This document shows positions 7,473-16,193 of a stretch of DNA of 49,063 nt, in pieces. How positions within the stretch are numbered: position 1 is the first letter of the stretch; the number at the start of each line of letters is the position of its first letter. The notes under the pieces are model-generated. The model had not been told where the DNA came from, searched no databases, and saw nothing but the letters and a program-made list of their open reading frames with translations. The stretch is from Blautia sp. AF19-10LB (GTDB lineage: Bacteria > Bacillota > Clostridia > Lachnospirales > Lachnospiraceae). The translations under genes and the position numbers were made by a program. The DNA is taken from contig NZ_QTWS01000028.1 in assembly GCF_003461245.1 (NCBI RefSeq), forward strand, positions 1 to 49,063, in the 5' to 3' direction.

Positions 7473-10256
7473 ATGAAAAAACTGGTAATAGGAATCCTGG
7501 CGCATGTAGATGCCGGGAAGACAACTTTGTCCGAAAGACTCCTGTATCTGTGTGGTGTGATCCGTCAGATCGGACGCGTGGATCACGGAGATACCTTTCT
7601 GGATAATTATGAACTGGAAAAAGAGCGTGGGATCACGATCTTTTCCAAGCAGGCGATCCTTAAGACCGAGGATGTGGAAGTAACACTTTTGGATACTCCG
7701 GGGCATGTCGATTTTTCGGCTGAGATGGAGAGGACACTGCAGGTGCTGGACTATGCGATCCTTGTGATTAACGGCATGGACGGCGTGCAGAGCCATACGA
7801 TGACACTGTGGCGGCTTCTGGAAAGATATCAGATCCCTACATTTCTGTTCGTCAACAAGATGGATCAGAACGGAACGGATCATGATGCCCTTCTTGCTGA
7901 TCTTAAGGCACATCTGCATGAAAACTGCGTGGATTTTGGAAAAGTCCAGGAAAACGATGAAGAAAACACCCTAACTCCGGACCAGATGGAAAACATCGCG
8001 GTCTGTGACGAAACTCTTCTCGAAAAATATCTTGAGACAGGCAGCATCGAGGAAGAAGAGATTGCAGAACTGATCACACAGAGAAAGATTTTCCCGTGCT
8101 ATTTTGGCTCCGCACTCAAAGAGGACGGTGTGGAGGATTTCTGGAATGGCGTGCAGAAATATACCAGAGAACCTAAACGACCGACAGAATTCGGTGCAAA
8201 GGTCTTCAAGATCGCAAGGGATGAACAGGGAAACCGTCTGACTTATATGAAGATCACAGGCGGCTCTCTCAAAGCCAAAACCATGCTATCATCCAGAGCG
8301 AAAGGACAGGCTTTGCCGGGTGTAAGACAGCAGCAGGAGGACTGGGAAGAAAAAGCAGACCAGCTCCGTCTCTACTCTGGCGCAAAATATACAACGATCA
8401 CAGAGGCAGAAGCAGGAACGATCTGTGCCGTGACAGGTTTGACCAGAACTTATCCGGGTGAGGGACTTGGCATAGAAAGCGAATCCGAGCTTCCTGTTCT
8501 GGAACCGGTCCTGAATTATCAGATCCAGCTTCCGGACGACTGCGACCCGCACCAGATGCTGCAGAAATTACGACAGCTTGAGGAGGAAGAACCGGAACTT
8601 CACATTCTGTGGGACAGCCAGCTTGGCGAGATCCATGCACAGCTGATGGGAGAGGTACAGATCGAGATCCTCAAGAAACTGATCTGGGACCGTTTTCATG
8701 TGGCGGTAGAATTCGGAGCTGGAAGTATCGTCTACAAAGAAACAGTTGCAGAACCGGTAGAAGGGGTAGGGCATTTTGAGCCGCTTCGCCATTATGCGGA
8801 AGTCCACCTCCTGATCGAGCCGGGAGAACCGGGAAGCGGATGTCAGTTTTTTACCGCATGCAGTGAAGATGTGCTTGCAAGGAACTGGCAGCGTCTGATC
8901 CTCACACATCTGGAGGAGAAGGAACACATCGGTGTGCTGACAGGTTCTCCGCTTACGGATGTGCAGATCACCCTCCTGACAGGGCGTGCCCATGCGAAAC
9001 ATACAGAGGGCGGGGATTTCCGCCAGGCAACTTACCGTGCTGTCCGTCAGGGACTTCGCAAAGCAAAAAATATCCTTCTGGAACCATACTATGAATTCCG
9101 TCTTGAAGTGCCTGCCGAGATGATCGGAAGAGCACTGGCAGATGTCCAGAAGATGCAGGGGAGCTTCGAATCACCGGATACAGACGGAACAACCGCAGTC
9201 CTAAAAGGAACAGCAGCCGTTTCCCAGATGCGCGATTACCAGAAAGAGGTCGTTGCATACACACACGGAACAGGAAAACTTTTCTGCACACTCAAGGGCT
9301 ATGCACCGTGCAAAAACCAGGAAGAGATCGTACAGAATGTTGCCTACGATCCGGAAAGCGATCTGGAAAATCCGACAGGTTCCGTTTTTTGTGCACATGG
9401 CGCAGGTTTTGTCGTACCATGGGATCAGGTCGAGGATTACATGCATCTGAACAGCGGAGTGGAACTTAACGGCCTGGACAGCGAAACCTGGTATGATGAT
9501 GTGGATTATGCGGAAAATCCGGGTACAGCGGTGGATAATCCAAACATTTCCAGAAACACAAGTGGAAAAAACGGCAAATTTTCCTACAGCGGAAGTTATG
9601 ATGAGGAGGAAGAGCTGCAGGCAATTTTTGAGAGGACATTTGGTCCGGTCAAACGCGACCGTGCCGCTTTCCAGAAAAAGACGGTTCATTCGTCAGCACC
9701 GACCGTCCGCTATCGACAGGGAAAACCACGCAAGGAAGAATATCTCCTTGTCGATGGATACAACATTATTTTTTCCTGGGAAGAACTGAATGAGCTGGCG
9801 AAAGAAAACATCCACGCAGCCTGCGATAAGCTGATGGATATTTTGAGCAATTATCAGGGCTACCGTAAATGCACGCTGATCCTTGTATTTGATGCTTACA
9901 AGGTGGAAGGACATATGGAAGAAGTCCTCACCTATCATAATATTTATGTAGTATACACCAAGGAAGCCGAGACAGCAGATCAGTATATCGAGAAGACGGT
10001 CCACCGGATCGGCAGACAGTATCAGGTAACCGTAGCGACTTCTGATGGTCTGGAGCAGGTCATCATCATGGGACAGGGCGCACACAGGATTTCCGCACAG
10101 GGACTCAAAAAAGAGATCGAAGATACGGAAAAAAATGCGCGTGCAGAGTGGCATCAGCAGCGCCGGAGCAGCAAGACCTATCTCTTTGACAACATGTCAG
10201 AAGAACTGCAGGCGCAGATGGAAAAAATCCGGTTAGGTGAGGCAGGCGAAGAATAA
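7473..10256 (+). CDS. Tet(M)/EF-G-like translational GTPase fused to a Rae1/YacP-like NYN ribonuclease
   Basis: 927 residues. The first 650 match ribosome-protection translational GTPases: P-loop AHVDAGKTT (10-18), switch I RGITI (52-56), DTPGH (74-78) and NKMD (128-131), followed by EF-G-like domains II-V. Tet(M) and EF-G relatives bind the ribosome and reach the A site. After a charged, low-complexity linker (about 650-750), residues 755-905 match NYN_YacP: LLVDGYN (D761), VFDAYKVEG, ETADQYIEK (D836), VATSDGLEQ (D858) and GQGAHR. All three conserved aspartates are kept. B. subtilis Rae1 (YacP) is a ribosome-associated A-site mRNA endonuclease. The ATG at 7473 fits the GTPase N-terminus; the long upstream reading frame overlaps the TetR gene and is not used. 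The next gene starts 3 bases after the stop. Automated labels of tetracycline resistance would be unsafe. Domains are clear; cellular role is inferred. Confidence 0.88.
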   Translation: MKKLVIGILAHVDAGKTTLSERLLYLCGVIRQIGRVDHGDTFLDNYELEKERGITIFSKQAILKTEDVEVTLLDTPGHVDFSAEMERTLQVLDYAILVINGMDGVQSHTMTLWRLLERYQIPTFLFVNKMDQNGTDHDALLADLKAHLHENCVDFGKVQENDEENTLTPDQMENIAVCDETLLEKYLETGSIEEEEIAELITQRKIFPCYFGSALKEDGVEDFWNGVQKYTREPKRPTEFGAKVFKIARDEQGNRLTYMKITGGSLKAKTMLSSRAKGQALPGVRQQQEDWEEKADQLRLYSGAKYTTITEAEAGTICAVTGLTRTYPGEGLGIESESELPVLEPVLNYQIQLPDDCDPHQMLQKLRQLEEEEPELHILWDSQLGEIHAQLMGEVQIEILKKLIWDRFHVAVEFGAGSIVYKETVAEPVEGVGHFEPLRHYAEVHLLIEPGEPGSGCQFFTACSEDVLARNWQRLILTHLEEKEHIGVLTGSPLTDVQITLLTGRAHAKHTEGGDFRQATYRAVRQGLRKAKNILLEPYYEFRLEVPAEMIGRALADVQKMQGSFESPDTDGTTAVLKGTAAVSQMRDYQKEVVAYTHGTGKLFCTLKGYAPCKNQEEIVQNVAYDPESDLENPTGSVFCAHGAGFVVPWDQVEDYMHLNSGVELNGLDSETWYDDVDYAENPGTAVDNPNISRNTSGKNGKFSYSGSYDEEEELQAIFERTFGPVKRDRAAFQKKTVHSSAPTVRYRQGKPRKEEYLLVDGYNIIFSWEELNELAKENIHAACDKLMDILSNYQGYRKCTLILVFDAYKVEGHMEEVLTYHNIYVVYTKEAETADQYIEKTVHRIGRQYQVTVATSDGLEQVIIMGQGAHRISAQGLKKEIEDTEKNARAEWHQQRRSSKTYLFDNMSEELQAQMEKIRLGEAGEE

Positions 10257-10259
10257 AAA

Positions 10260-11231
10260 ATGATATATTTATATAGAAGAAACAAAACAGGAATCTGCAT
10301 TGACCGCGTATATGGACACGACGGGATCGTGGAACTGCCGGAAACTCTGGAAGGATTTCCTGTGACAGAACTGGGAGCATATATTTTTTCTGACCATATA
10401 GACCGGGGCGACTTGGAAAAGTGCAGGATGAGTGGGAAATTCTGTACAGAGGACGGACTGGAAGTGCAGGATGAAGAAGGAATGCCGGAGATGTCCGGAA
10501 ATGCGGTGCAGGAACTGATTCTTCCGTCAAAACTCAGAAAAGTAGGAAGATATGCTTTTTACAATTGTTTTCACTTGAAAAAGTTAAGTTTCGGCGGTGA
10601 TCTGCGGGATGTCGGTGTCGGTGCAATGACCGGCTGCCACAAGATCGAGCGGGTCACTGTAAAAACAGACGAGAACGGTGATTCCTGCCTGAGAGATATC
10701 CTGACAGAACTGCCGGAGACTCTGAGAGTCGATATGGACAAAAATGGTGAACAGGGGCGTTTCTGGTTTCCGGAATTTTTTGAGGAAGGCGTAGAAAACA
10801 CACCGGCGCGAATCATCGAAAATCATGTGCACGGAAGCGGGATCCGTTACCGAAACAGCTTCCTTCACAAGAAACTCAACATACTGGAATACGACAAGCT
10901 TTTTCCCTATGCGGAAGCGTGGGAGGAGGAGTCAATCGTTCTGAAACTGGTACTGGACCGTATCCTCTACCCGATGGATCTGACAGAGACAGCGGAAGAA
11001 AAATACATCCAGTATCTCAGAGAACACGGAGAGCGTGCGGTCAGTATCCTTGGCGAAGAAAAAGAATACGCAGCAATGCGGACGATCCTCACAAAGATCA
11101 CTCCGGACAGGGCAGAGACAGAAAAAATGCTCGAGCGTGCACAGAGATCAGGAGATTCCAGATGGGTCAGTATCCTCATGGACACGCTCGCAGGCCATGG
11201 AAGGAAGAAGAGAAAGGCATTTGAACTGTGA
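10260..11231 (+). CDS. Leucine-rich-repeat (BspA-like) cytoplasmic protein
   Basis: 323 residues, no signal peptide or membrane segment. Residues about 22-42 (GIVELPETLEGFPVTELG) and 85-135 (LILPSKLRKVGRYAFYNC and the following repeat) look like BspA/LRR_5 leucine-rich repeats. The C-terminal 100 residues are charged and helical and could be a short repeat or adaptor region. It starts 3 bases after the GTPase-NYN stop, and its TGA overlaps the GTG start of the following VWA gene (GTGA). Translational coupling is therefore likely on both sides. Related LRR proteins are found beside VWA/MoxR pairs in clostridia to my recollection, but I cannot verify that here. A scaffold or recognition role is a guess. 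Confidence 0.75.
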   Translation: MIYLYRRNKTGICIDRVYGHDGIVELPETLEGFPVTELGAYIFSDHIDRGDLEKCRMSGKFCTEDGLEVQDEEGMPEMSGNAVQELILPSKLRKVGRYAFYNCFHLKKLSFGGDLRDVGVGAMTGCHKIERVTVKTDENGDSCLRDILTELPETLRVDMDKNGEQGRFWFPEFFEEGVENTPARIIENHVHGSGIRYRNSFLHKKLNILEYDKLFPYAEAWEEESIVLKLVLDRILYPMDLTETAEEKYIQYLREHGERAVSILGEEKEYAAMRTILTKITPDRAETEKMLERAQRSGDSRWVSILMDTLAGHGRKKRKAFEL

Positions 11232-12583
11232 ACAGAGAAGAAAAAAACAAATTTGGAAATTTTGTTCATGAGCAGCGCAAAAAAGAAGAAGAGGTACTGG
11301 AGATCTGCCAGGATATTTTTGCAAATTCCAGAAATGAACTGGCGGTTTCCATGCGTTATTTCCAGAGCGCTCTCAGTGCATTAAAGATAGTGCCGTCAGG
11401 CGAGACACAGGTGCTGGGCACGGACGGGAAACTTCTCTATGTGTCCCCACAGTGGCTGCTTCCGATGTTTATGCAGAACAAAGTAGTGATCAACAGGCTG
11501 TATCTCCACGAACTTCTGCACTGTCTTTTCTGCCATCTGTGGAGCAGAAAGGAACGGGAGTGGAGAATCTGGGATCTGGCAGCAGATATCGCGGTGGAAA
11601 ATATTCTGGATGAACTTTATCAGAAGGCAGTTTACATCCGCCCGAACAGTTTCCGAAGAGAAAAATATCAGCAGTGGAAAGCAGAACACAAAGTTCTGAC
11701 TGCGGAGATCCTGTATTATGATCTCCTGAAATGCGAGGAAGAAGAAATCGCCCGTCTGGAACAGGAATTCCGCAAGGACGACCACCATTTCTGGTACACG
11801 CCGAACAGTCGAAGCGGGATGGCAGACCGCCAGAAGAAATGGGAAGAGATGCGGCGCAAGATGCAGACGGAGATGGAGCTTTTTTCGAAGGAAGCAGCAG
11901 GGGATTCGCCGGGACTTGTGGAGCATCTGCAGGCAGAAAACAGAAAACGGTATGATTACCGGGAGTTCCTTCGGAAGTTTTCTGTCCTGAAAGAAGAGAT
12001 GCAGGTGGATATGGATTCTTTTGACCCGATCTACTATCATTTTGGGATGGAAACTTACGGGAATATGCCGCTGATCGAGCCGCTGGAAACAAAAGAGATG
12101 AAAAAAATCGAGGATTTTGTCATCGTGATCGACACTTCCATGTCCTGTAATGGAAGCCTGATCCGCAGGTTTCTGGAGGAAACGTACAGTGTACTTGCAG
12201 AGTCGGAGAGTTTTTTCCGAAAGATCCAGGTGCACATCATTCAGTGTGACGAAAAGATCCAGGACGATCAGGTGATCCATAACCAGAAAGAGATGGAAGC
12301 GTATCTTGAGGATTTTAATGTCAGAGGGTTCGGCGGAACGGATTTCCGTCCGGCATTTACGTATGTGGAGCATTTGATCAAAATGGGAGCATTTCAGAGA
12401 CTTCGGGGACTTCTGTATTTCACCGACGGATATGGGACTTTTCCGGCAAAGATGCCGCCTTATGATACCGCGTTTGTTTTTATGAAGGATGATTACAGGG
12501 ATGTGGATGTGCCGCCGTGGGCGATCAAACTCATTCTGGATACACAGGCACTAGAGAGGAAAGAAGATTATTATGAATATTAA
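11228..12583 (+). CDS. Metallopeptidase-like (DUF2201-type) and VWA domain protein
   Basis: 451 residues. The N-terminal part carries a zinc-site pattern, HELLH (94-98) with H103 five residues on and AAD near 120, as in the DUF2201 putative metallopeptidase domain. The C-terminal part is VWA-like with a MIDAS: DTSMS (302-306), GGTD near 367 and TDGYG near 400. VWA proteins of this kind work with MoxR AAA+ ATPases as chaperone pairs (RavA-ViaA is the studied example) that assemble or remodel metal-containing or multi-subunit complexes. The GTG start overlaps the preceding stop, and its 3' end overlaps the AAA+ gene by 11 bases. Whether the HELLH site is catalytic is unknown. Confidence 0.82.
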   Translation: MNREEKNKFGNFVHEQRKKEEEVLEICQDIFANSRNELAVSMRYFQSALSALKIVPSGETQVLGTDGKLLYVSPQWLLPMFMQNKVVINRLYLHELLHCLFCHLWSRKEREWRIWDLAADIAVENILDELYQKAVYIRPNSFRREKYQQWKAEHKVLTAEILYYDLLKCEEEEIARLEQEFRKDDHHFWYTPNSRSGMADRQKKWEEMRRKMQTEMELFSKEAAGDSPGLVEHLQAENRKRYDYREFLRKFSVLKEEMQVDMDSFDPIYYHFGMETYGNMPLIEPLETKEMKKIEDFVIVIDTSMSCNGSLIRRFLEETYSVLAESESFFRKIQVHIIQCDEKIQDDQVIHNQKEMEAYLEDFNVRGFGGTDFRPAFTYVEHLIKMGAFQRLRGLLYFTDGYGTFPAKMPPYDTAFVFMKDDYRDVDVPPWAIKLILDTQALERKEDYYEY

Positions 12584-14072
12584 ACAGGCAAAACAGGAAG
12601 TTGTGGATACGGTCGAAGCGTATCTTATGAAAGACGAGTATGGAGAATATGTGATCCCGAGCGTTCATCAGAGGCCGGTGCTTCTCCTTGGTGCACCGGG
12701 AATCGGAAAGACGCAGATCATGGAGCAGGCGGCGCGTGAATGCGGCGTGGCACTGGTGGCGTATACGATCACACACCACACCAGACAGAGTGCGATCGGA
12801 CTTCCGTTTATTTCGAAGAAGGAATACGGCGGCAGGGAATACTCGGCGACAGAATATACGATGAGCGAGATCGTTGCAAGTATTTATAACCGTATGAGTG
12901 AGACGGGTCTCAGCGAGGGAATCCTTTTTATTGATGAGATCAACTGTGTTTCTGAGACACTGGCTCCGGCGATGCTGCAGTTTCTCCAGTGCAAGAGTTT
13001 CGGAAACCATGAGATCCCGAAGGGATGGGTGATCGTGGCAGCAGGAAACCCGCCGGAATACAACAAATCTGTCCGTGAATTTGACGTTGTCACCCTGGAT
13101 CGTGTCAAAAAGATCCTCGTAGAGCCGGATTACCAGACCTGGCGGGAATACGCATACAAAGAAAACATGCACCCGGCGATCCTTTCCTATCTGGAACTTC
13201 GCAACAACTGTTTCTACCAGATGGAGACAACGATCGACGGCAAACAGTTTGCAACTCCGCGAGGATGGGAAGATCTTTCCAGAATGATGGAAGTCTACGA
13301 GCGTCTTGGAAAAAGTATCACGGCAGATCTTGTGGGGCAGTACATCCAGCATGAGCGCATTTCGAGAGAATTTGCAGAATATTACGAACTGTATCAAAAA
13401 TACCAGCAGGATTACCAGATCACAGAAATCCTTCAGGGCAAAAACTCCGAGGCAATGGTAAAGAAAGTTTCCCACGCATCCTTTGATGAAAGAGTGAGTG
13501 TCGTGAACCTTTTGTTCTCCGGTACACGACAGGCGGTACGAAAAGTCATGCTTCAGGAAGAAGTACTGGAAAAAGTGTTCGAGGTGCTGAAAGCCCTGAA
13601 AGAAAACCTGTCATCCGGAAATCTCGCGCAGAGACTGGAAGACTACATCTTTGATCTCAAAAACACCCGCGAGAAGAAGCAGAAAGAAGGACTTCTGGAA
13701 CGAAGAGAAGACCTCTGCATTCGCCAGGCAGTCACACTTCTGGAAGATTACGCGAAACTTCTGAAACAGCACAGCGAGGTTCAGGGAGAAGAAGCGTTTG
13801 ATCTTGTCCGGGAGGCATTTGGGAAAGAAAGAGCTTCCTGGGAAGACGAATGGGATCAGGCAGGAAATACACTGGAATATGCGTTTGATTTCATGGAGGC
13901 GGCTTTCTATAACAGCCAGGAAATGGTTATGTTTGTCTCAGGGATCAATACCGATTTCTACTGTGTACGTTTCCTGGAAACTTATGAATGTGAGAGATAC
14001 GTACGTTACAACAGAGATCTGCTGTTCGAAGATGTGAGCCAGCAGATCCGAAGGAGAATTGAAGAACTTTAA
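12573..14072 (+). CDS. MoxR-type AAA+ ATPase
   Basis: 499 residues, expected to be a cytoplasmic ring ATPase that remodels a client together with the VWA protein encoded just upstream. Walker A GAPGIGKT is at 40-47, Walker B with sensor region ILFIDEINC near 116-124, and sensor 1 AAGNPPEYN near 152-160. This is followed by a lid region (TPRGWEDLSRMM) and a helical C-terminal part (about 300-499) with coiled-coil-like charge, longer than in the minimal MoxR core of about 330 residues. It overlaps the VWA gene by 11 bases, a sign of fixed stoichiometry. The secreted MBL-fold gene starts 15 bases after its stop. Confidence 0.88.
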   Translation: MNIKQAKQEVVDTVEAYLMKDEYGEYVIPSVHQRPVLLLGAPGIGKTQIMEQAARECGVALVAYTITHHTRQSAIGLPFISKKEYGGREYSATEYTMSEIVASIYNRMSETGLSEGILFIDEINCVSETLAPAMLQFLQCKSFGNHEIPKGWVIVAAGNPPEYNKSVREFDVVTLDRVKKILVEPDYQTWREYAYKENMHPAILSYLELRNNCFYQMETTIDGKQFATPRGWEDLSRMMEVYERLGKSITADLVGQYIQHERISREFAEYYELYQKYQQDYQITEILQGKNSEAMVKKVSHASFDERVSVVNLLFSGTRQAVRKVMLQEEVLEKVFEVLKALKENLSSGNLAQRLEDYIFDLKNTREKKQKEGLLERREDLCIRQAVTLLEDYAKLLKQHSEVQGEEAFDLVREAFGKERASWEDEWDQAGNTLEYAFDFMEAAFYNSQEMVMFVSGINTDFYCVRFLETYECERYVRYNRDLLFEDVSQQIRRRIEEL

Positions 14073-14087
14073 GAGGAGCGTTATTAA

Positions 14088-15233
14088 ATGAAGAAACAAA
14101 GGAAAATCTACACCTTTTTACTTTCGCTGCTTCTGGCGTTTTCGCTTCTGCTTCCGGGCAGTATCGTTCCGGTGGAAGCAGCAGGCGGCGACATGGCGGT
14201 GCACTTTATTGATGTAGGGCAGGGACTGGCGATCCTCGTGCAGTCGGGCGGAGAAAATCTTCTCTATGATGGTGGAAACCGTTCTCATGCAGATGAGGTG
14301 GTCCAGTATCTTAAGAATCAGGAAGTAGAGACGATCGATTACATGATCTCCTCTCACTATGATGAGGATCATCTGGGAGGACTTGTCAAATGCCTTGATA
14401 ATTTTGAGGTGGATCATGTTCTGGGTTCCGACTATGTGCACACATCGGACCTTTTTAATACGTTTATGAATACGGCGACAGCGAATGCGATCACTGTCGA
14501 ATATCCGGCTGTCGGTGATACTTATGAATTTGGGACCGGCAGTTTCACGGTCATGGCACCTTCCGGAATCTCCAAGAACAGCAATGACAACTCTGTTGTG
14601 ATCCGTCTTGTCAATGGCGACAACAGCTTTATGTTCATGGGAGATGCGGAGGAGACAAGTGAGCAGGATATGATCAGTACAGGAATGAACCTGGACTGTG
14701 ATGTGCTCTGTCTCGGTCATCATGGTTCTGCATCTTCTACTTCATGGGATCTTCTGGAAGCATCGACTCCATCCTGGGCAGTGGTAAGCTGCGGCAAAGG
14801 TAATTCCTACGGTCATCCGACTGCGGAGACAATGGGAAAACTTTCCGACATGGATATCCCGGTATTTCGTACCGATGACCAGGGAACCGTGATTGCAGTT
14901 TCTGATGGAAGTACGATCAGCTGGAACCAGGAACCGTGCAACGATTACAGTTCCGGAGATGAGAGTACTGGCAGCAGTTCAGGTTCTTCTGATGCAAGTA
15001 CAGGTTCAGGTGTGCGTTATTCTGGCTGGTCAGACAGCTCACAGATTTCGGACAACAGCACCGAGACTGCAGACACGACTGACACCCAGGGAGCCATGGT
15101 CTGGATCTCTGCAACAGGAAGCAAATATCACAGCATTCCAAACTGCGGAAATATGAACCCGGACAATGCAAGACAGGAAAGTGAATCACAGGCACTCAGT
15201 GAAGGTTATGAAGCCTGCAAAAAATGCTGGTAA
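14088..15233 (+). CDS. Secreted ComEC-like metallo-beta-lactamase-fold hydrolase
   Basis: 381 residues. An N-terminal Sec signal peptide (about 1-31, VEA-A cut) is followed by an MBL fold of the ComEC/Rec2 type: FIDVGQGLAILV, metal motif SHYDEDHLGG (89-98), FMGDAEE and LGHHGSAS. These match the extracytoplasmic MBL domain of the DNA-uptake protein ComEC, thought to be a nuclease. A Ser/Gly/Thr-rich linker (about 280-330) leads to a small C-terminal domain with four invariant-looking residues (YHSIPNCGNM, CKKCW) that could bind a metal. There are no ComEC membrane segments. The AAGAGGAGCG ribosome site is strong. It probably acts outside the cell on nucleic acid or phosphodiesters; the substrate is unproven. 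It is the last gene before convergent LysR, 9 bases away. Confidence 0.85.
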   Translation: MKKQRKIYTFLLSLLLAFSLLLPGSIVPVEAAGGDMAVHFIDVGQGLAILVQSGGENLLYDGGNRSHADEVVQYLKNQEVETIDYMISSHYDEDHLGGLVKCLDNFEVDHVLGSDYVHTSDLFNTFMNTATANAITVEYPAVGDTYEFGTGSFTVMAPSGISKNSNDNSVVIRLVNGDNSFMFMGDAEETSEQDMISTGMNLDCDVLCLGHHGSASSTSWDLLEASTPSWAVVSCGKGNSYGHPTAETMGKLSDMDIPVFRTDDQGTVIAVSDGSTISWNQEPCNDYSSGDESTGSSSGSSDASTGSGVRYSGWSDSSQISDNSTETADTTDTQGAMVWISATGSKYHSIPNCGNMNPDNARQESESQALSEGYEACKKCW

Positions 15234-15242
15234 AAACAAGAA

Positions 15243-16139
15243 TCAGATTTCCTGATAAAAATCCCGTACATAGTGCATAAACTGGCGCACATGCGGTTTC
15301 AGGATCCGGTTTTTGCTGTAAACAATATAAAAACTTCTTTTATGAACAGATTCTTCTAATGGAAACAGAAGGATCTGTTTTGTTTTTTCCAGATCTACGG
15401 CAGAACGGGCAGAGAGGATTGAGATGCCAAGTCCGTTGACGATAGATTTCTTGATGCTTTCCAGATCGTTCATTCGGGCGATCACATTGAGGTCAGAAGG
15501 CGTGATGCCGATCTTTTCCAGAAAAAGATCCATCTCTTTCTTGGTGCCGGAGCCTTTTTCACGGATGATGATCGGATCTTCCAGAAACTGTTTGAAATCG
15601 ACAGGATCTTCCTTGAATTTCAGGTAGTGTTCTGTGACAGGCGTGGCGATCACAAGAGTATCCTGGCAGAACGGGATAAAGACACAGCTTTCATCTCCGG
15701 TGTTCTGCCCGACGAGTGCGAGGTCGACGATTCCATCGAGGACACGGTGGATAGCTCCTTCGCTGTCTGTCTGAATGGAATGAAAATAAATATCCGGGTG
15801 CGTGCCTCCAAAACCTGCGAGCAGTTCCGGCAACAGATAAGAGGAAGGAATCGTGGAGGCTGCAAGGTCGATCATGTGCTTCTGCGCCCCTGTGAAGTTG
15901 TCGAGAAGGTTGTTGCGGATCTCAAGCATCCGGACTGCACTGTCGTAGAGCTGGTAGCCTCTGGTGGTGATGGTGGTCTTTTTTGTCGTGCGGATGATGA
16001 GTTTGGAGTGAAGCTCTTCTTCGAGGGAGCGGATGTGTGCGCTGATGGTTGGCTGTGTCAGATAAAGTCGTCTGGCAGCTTCGGAGAAACTGCCGTAATC
16101 GACGACGGCGACAAAGGCTTCTAACTGTTTGAATTCCAT
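15243..16139 (-). CDS. LysR-family regulator of selenium metabolism type
   Basis: 298 residues. N-terminal winged HTH (1-60: QLEAFVAVVDYGSFSEAARRLYLTQPTISAHIRSLE), then a periplasmic-binding-like effector domain. It closely resembles the LysR subgroup that accompanies selenium-metabolism genes in clostridia, and lies 54 bases downstream of the desulfurase gene on the same strand, so the two are likely co-transcribed. Its likely targets are the divergent promoters between the desulfurase and yedE (17370-17561). The effector is unknown (a selenium or sulfur metabolite is plausible). The gene ends 9 bases from the convergent MBL gene; only a weak 5-bp hairpin with a TTTTT on the minus strand separates them. 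Confidence 0.85.
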   Translation of the reverse strand: MEFKQLEAFVAVVDYGSFSEAARRLYLTQPTISAHIRSLEEELHSKLIIRTTKKTTITTRGYQLYDSAVRMLEIRNNLLDNFTGAQKHMIDLAASTIPSSYLLPELLAGFGGTHPDIYFHSIQTDSEGAIHRVLDGIVDLALVGQNTGDESCVFIPFCQDTLVIATPVTEHYLKFKEDPVDFKQFLEDPIIIREKGSGTKKEMDLFLEKIGITPSDLNVIARMNDLESIKKSIVNGLGISILSARSAVDLEKTKQILLFPLEESVHKRSFYIVYSKNRILKPHVRQFMHYVRDFYQEI

Positions 16140-16193
16140 AAATCAAAAATCTCCTGAAAAGTGAATCTTCTAAATAATACGATAATGATACGC

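Noticed and set aside
7473..9420. Tetracycline resistance gene tet(M/O/W)
   Set aside because: G-motifs fit the superfamily, but the protein is about 290 residues longer, carries a nuclease domain and lies in a chromosomal-looking operon without a tet leader peptide or mobile element. Resistance cannot be claimed from sequence.
11396..12373. 325-codon minus-strand frame opposite the VWA gene
   Set aside because: Antisense shadow of a well-supported, translationally coupled gene.
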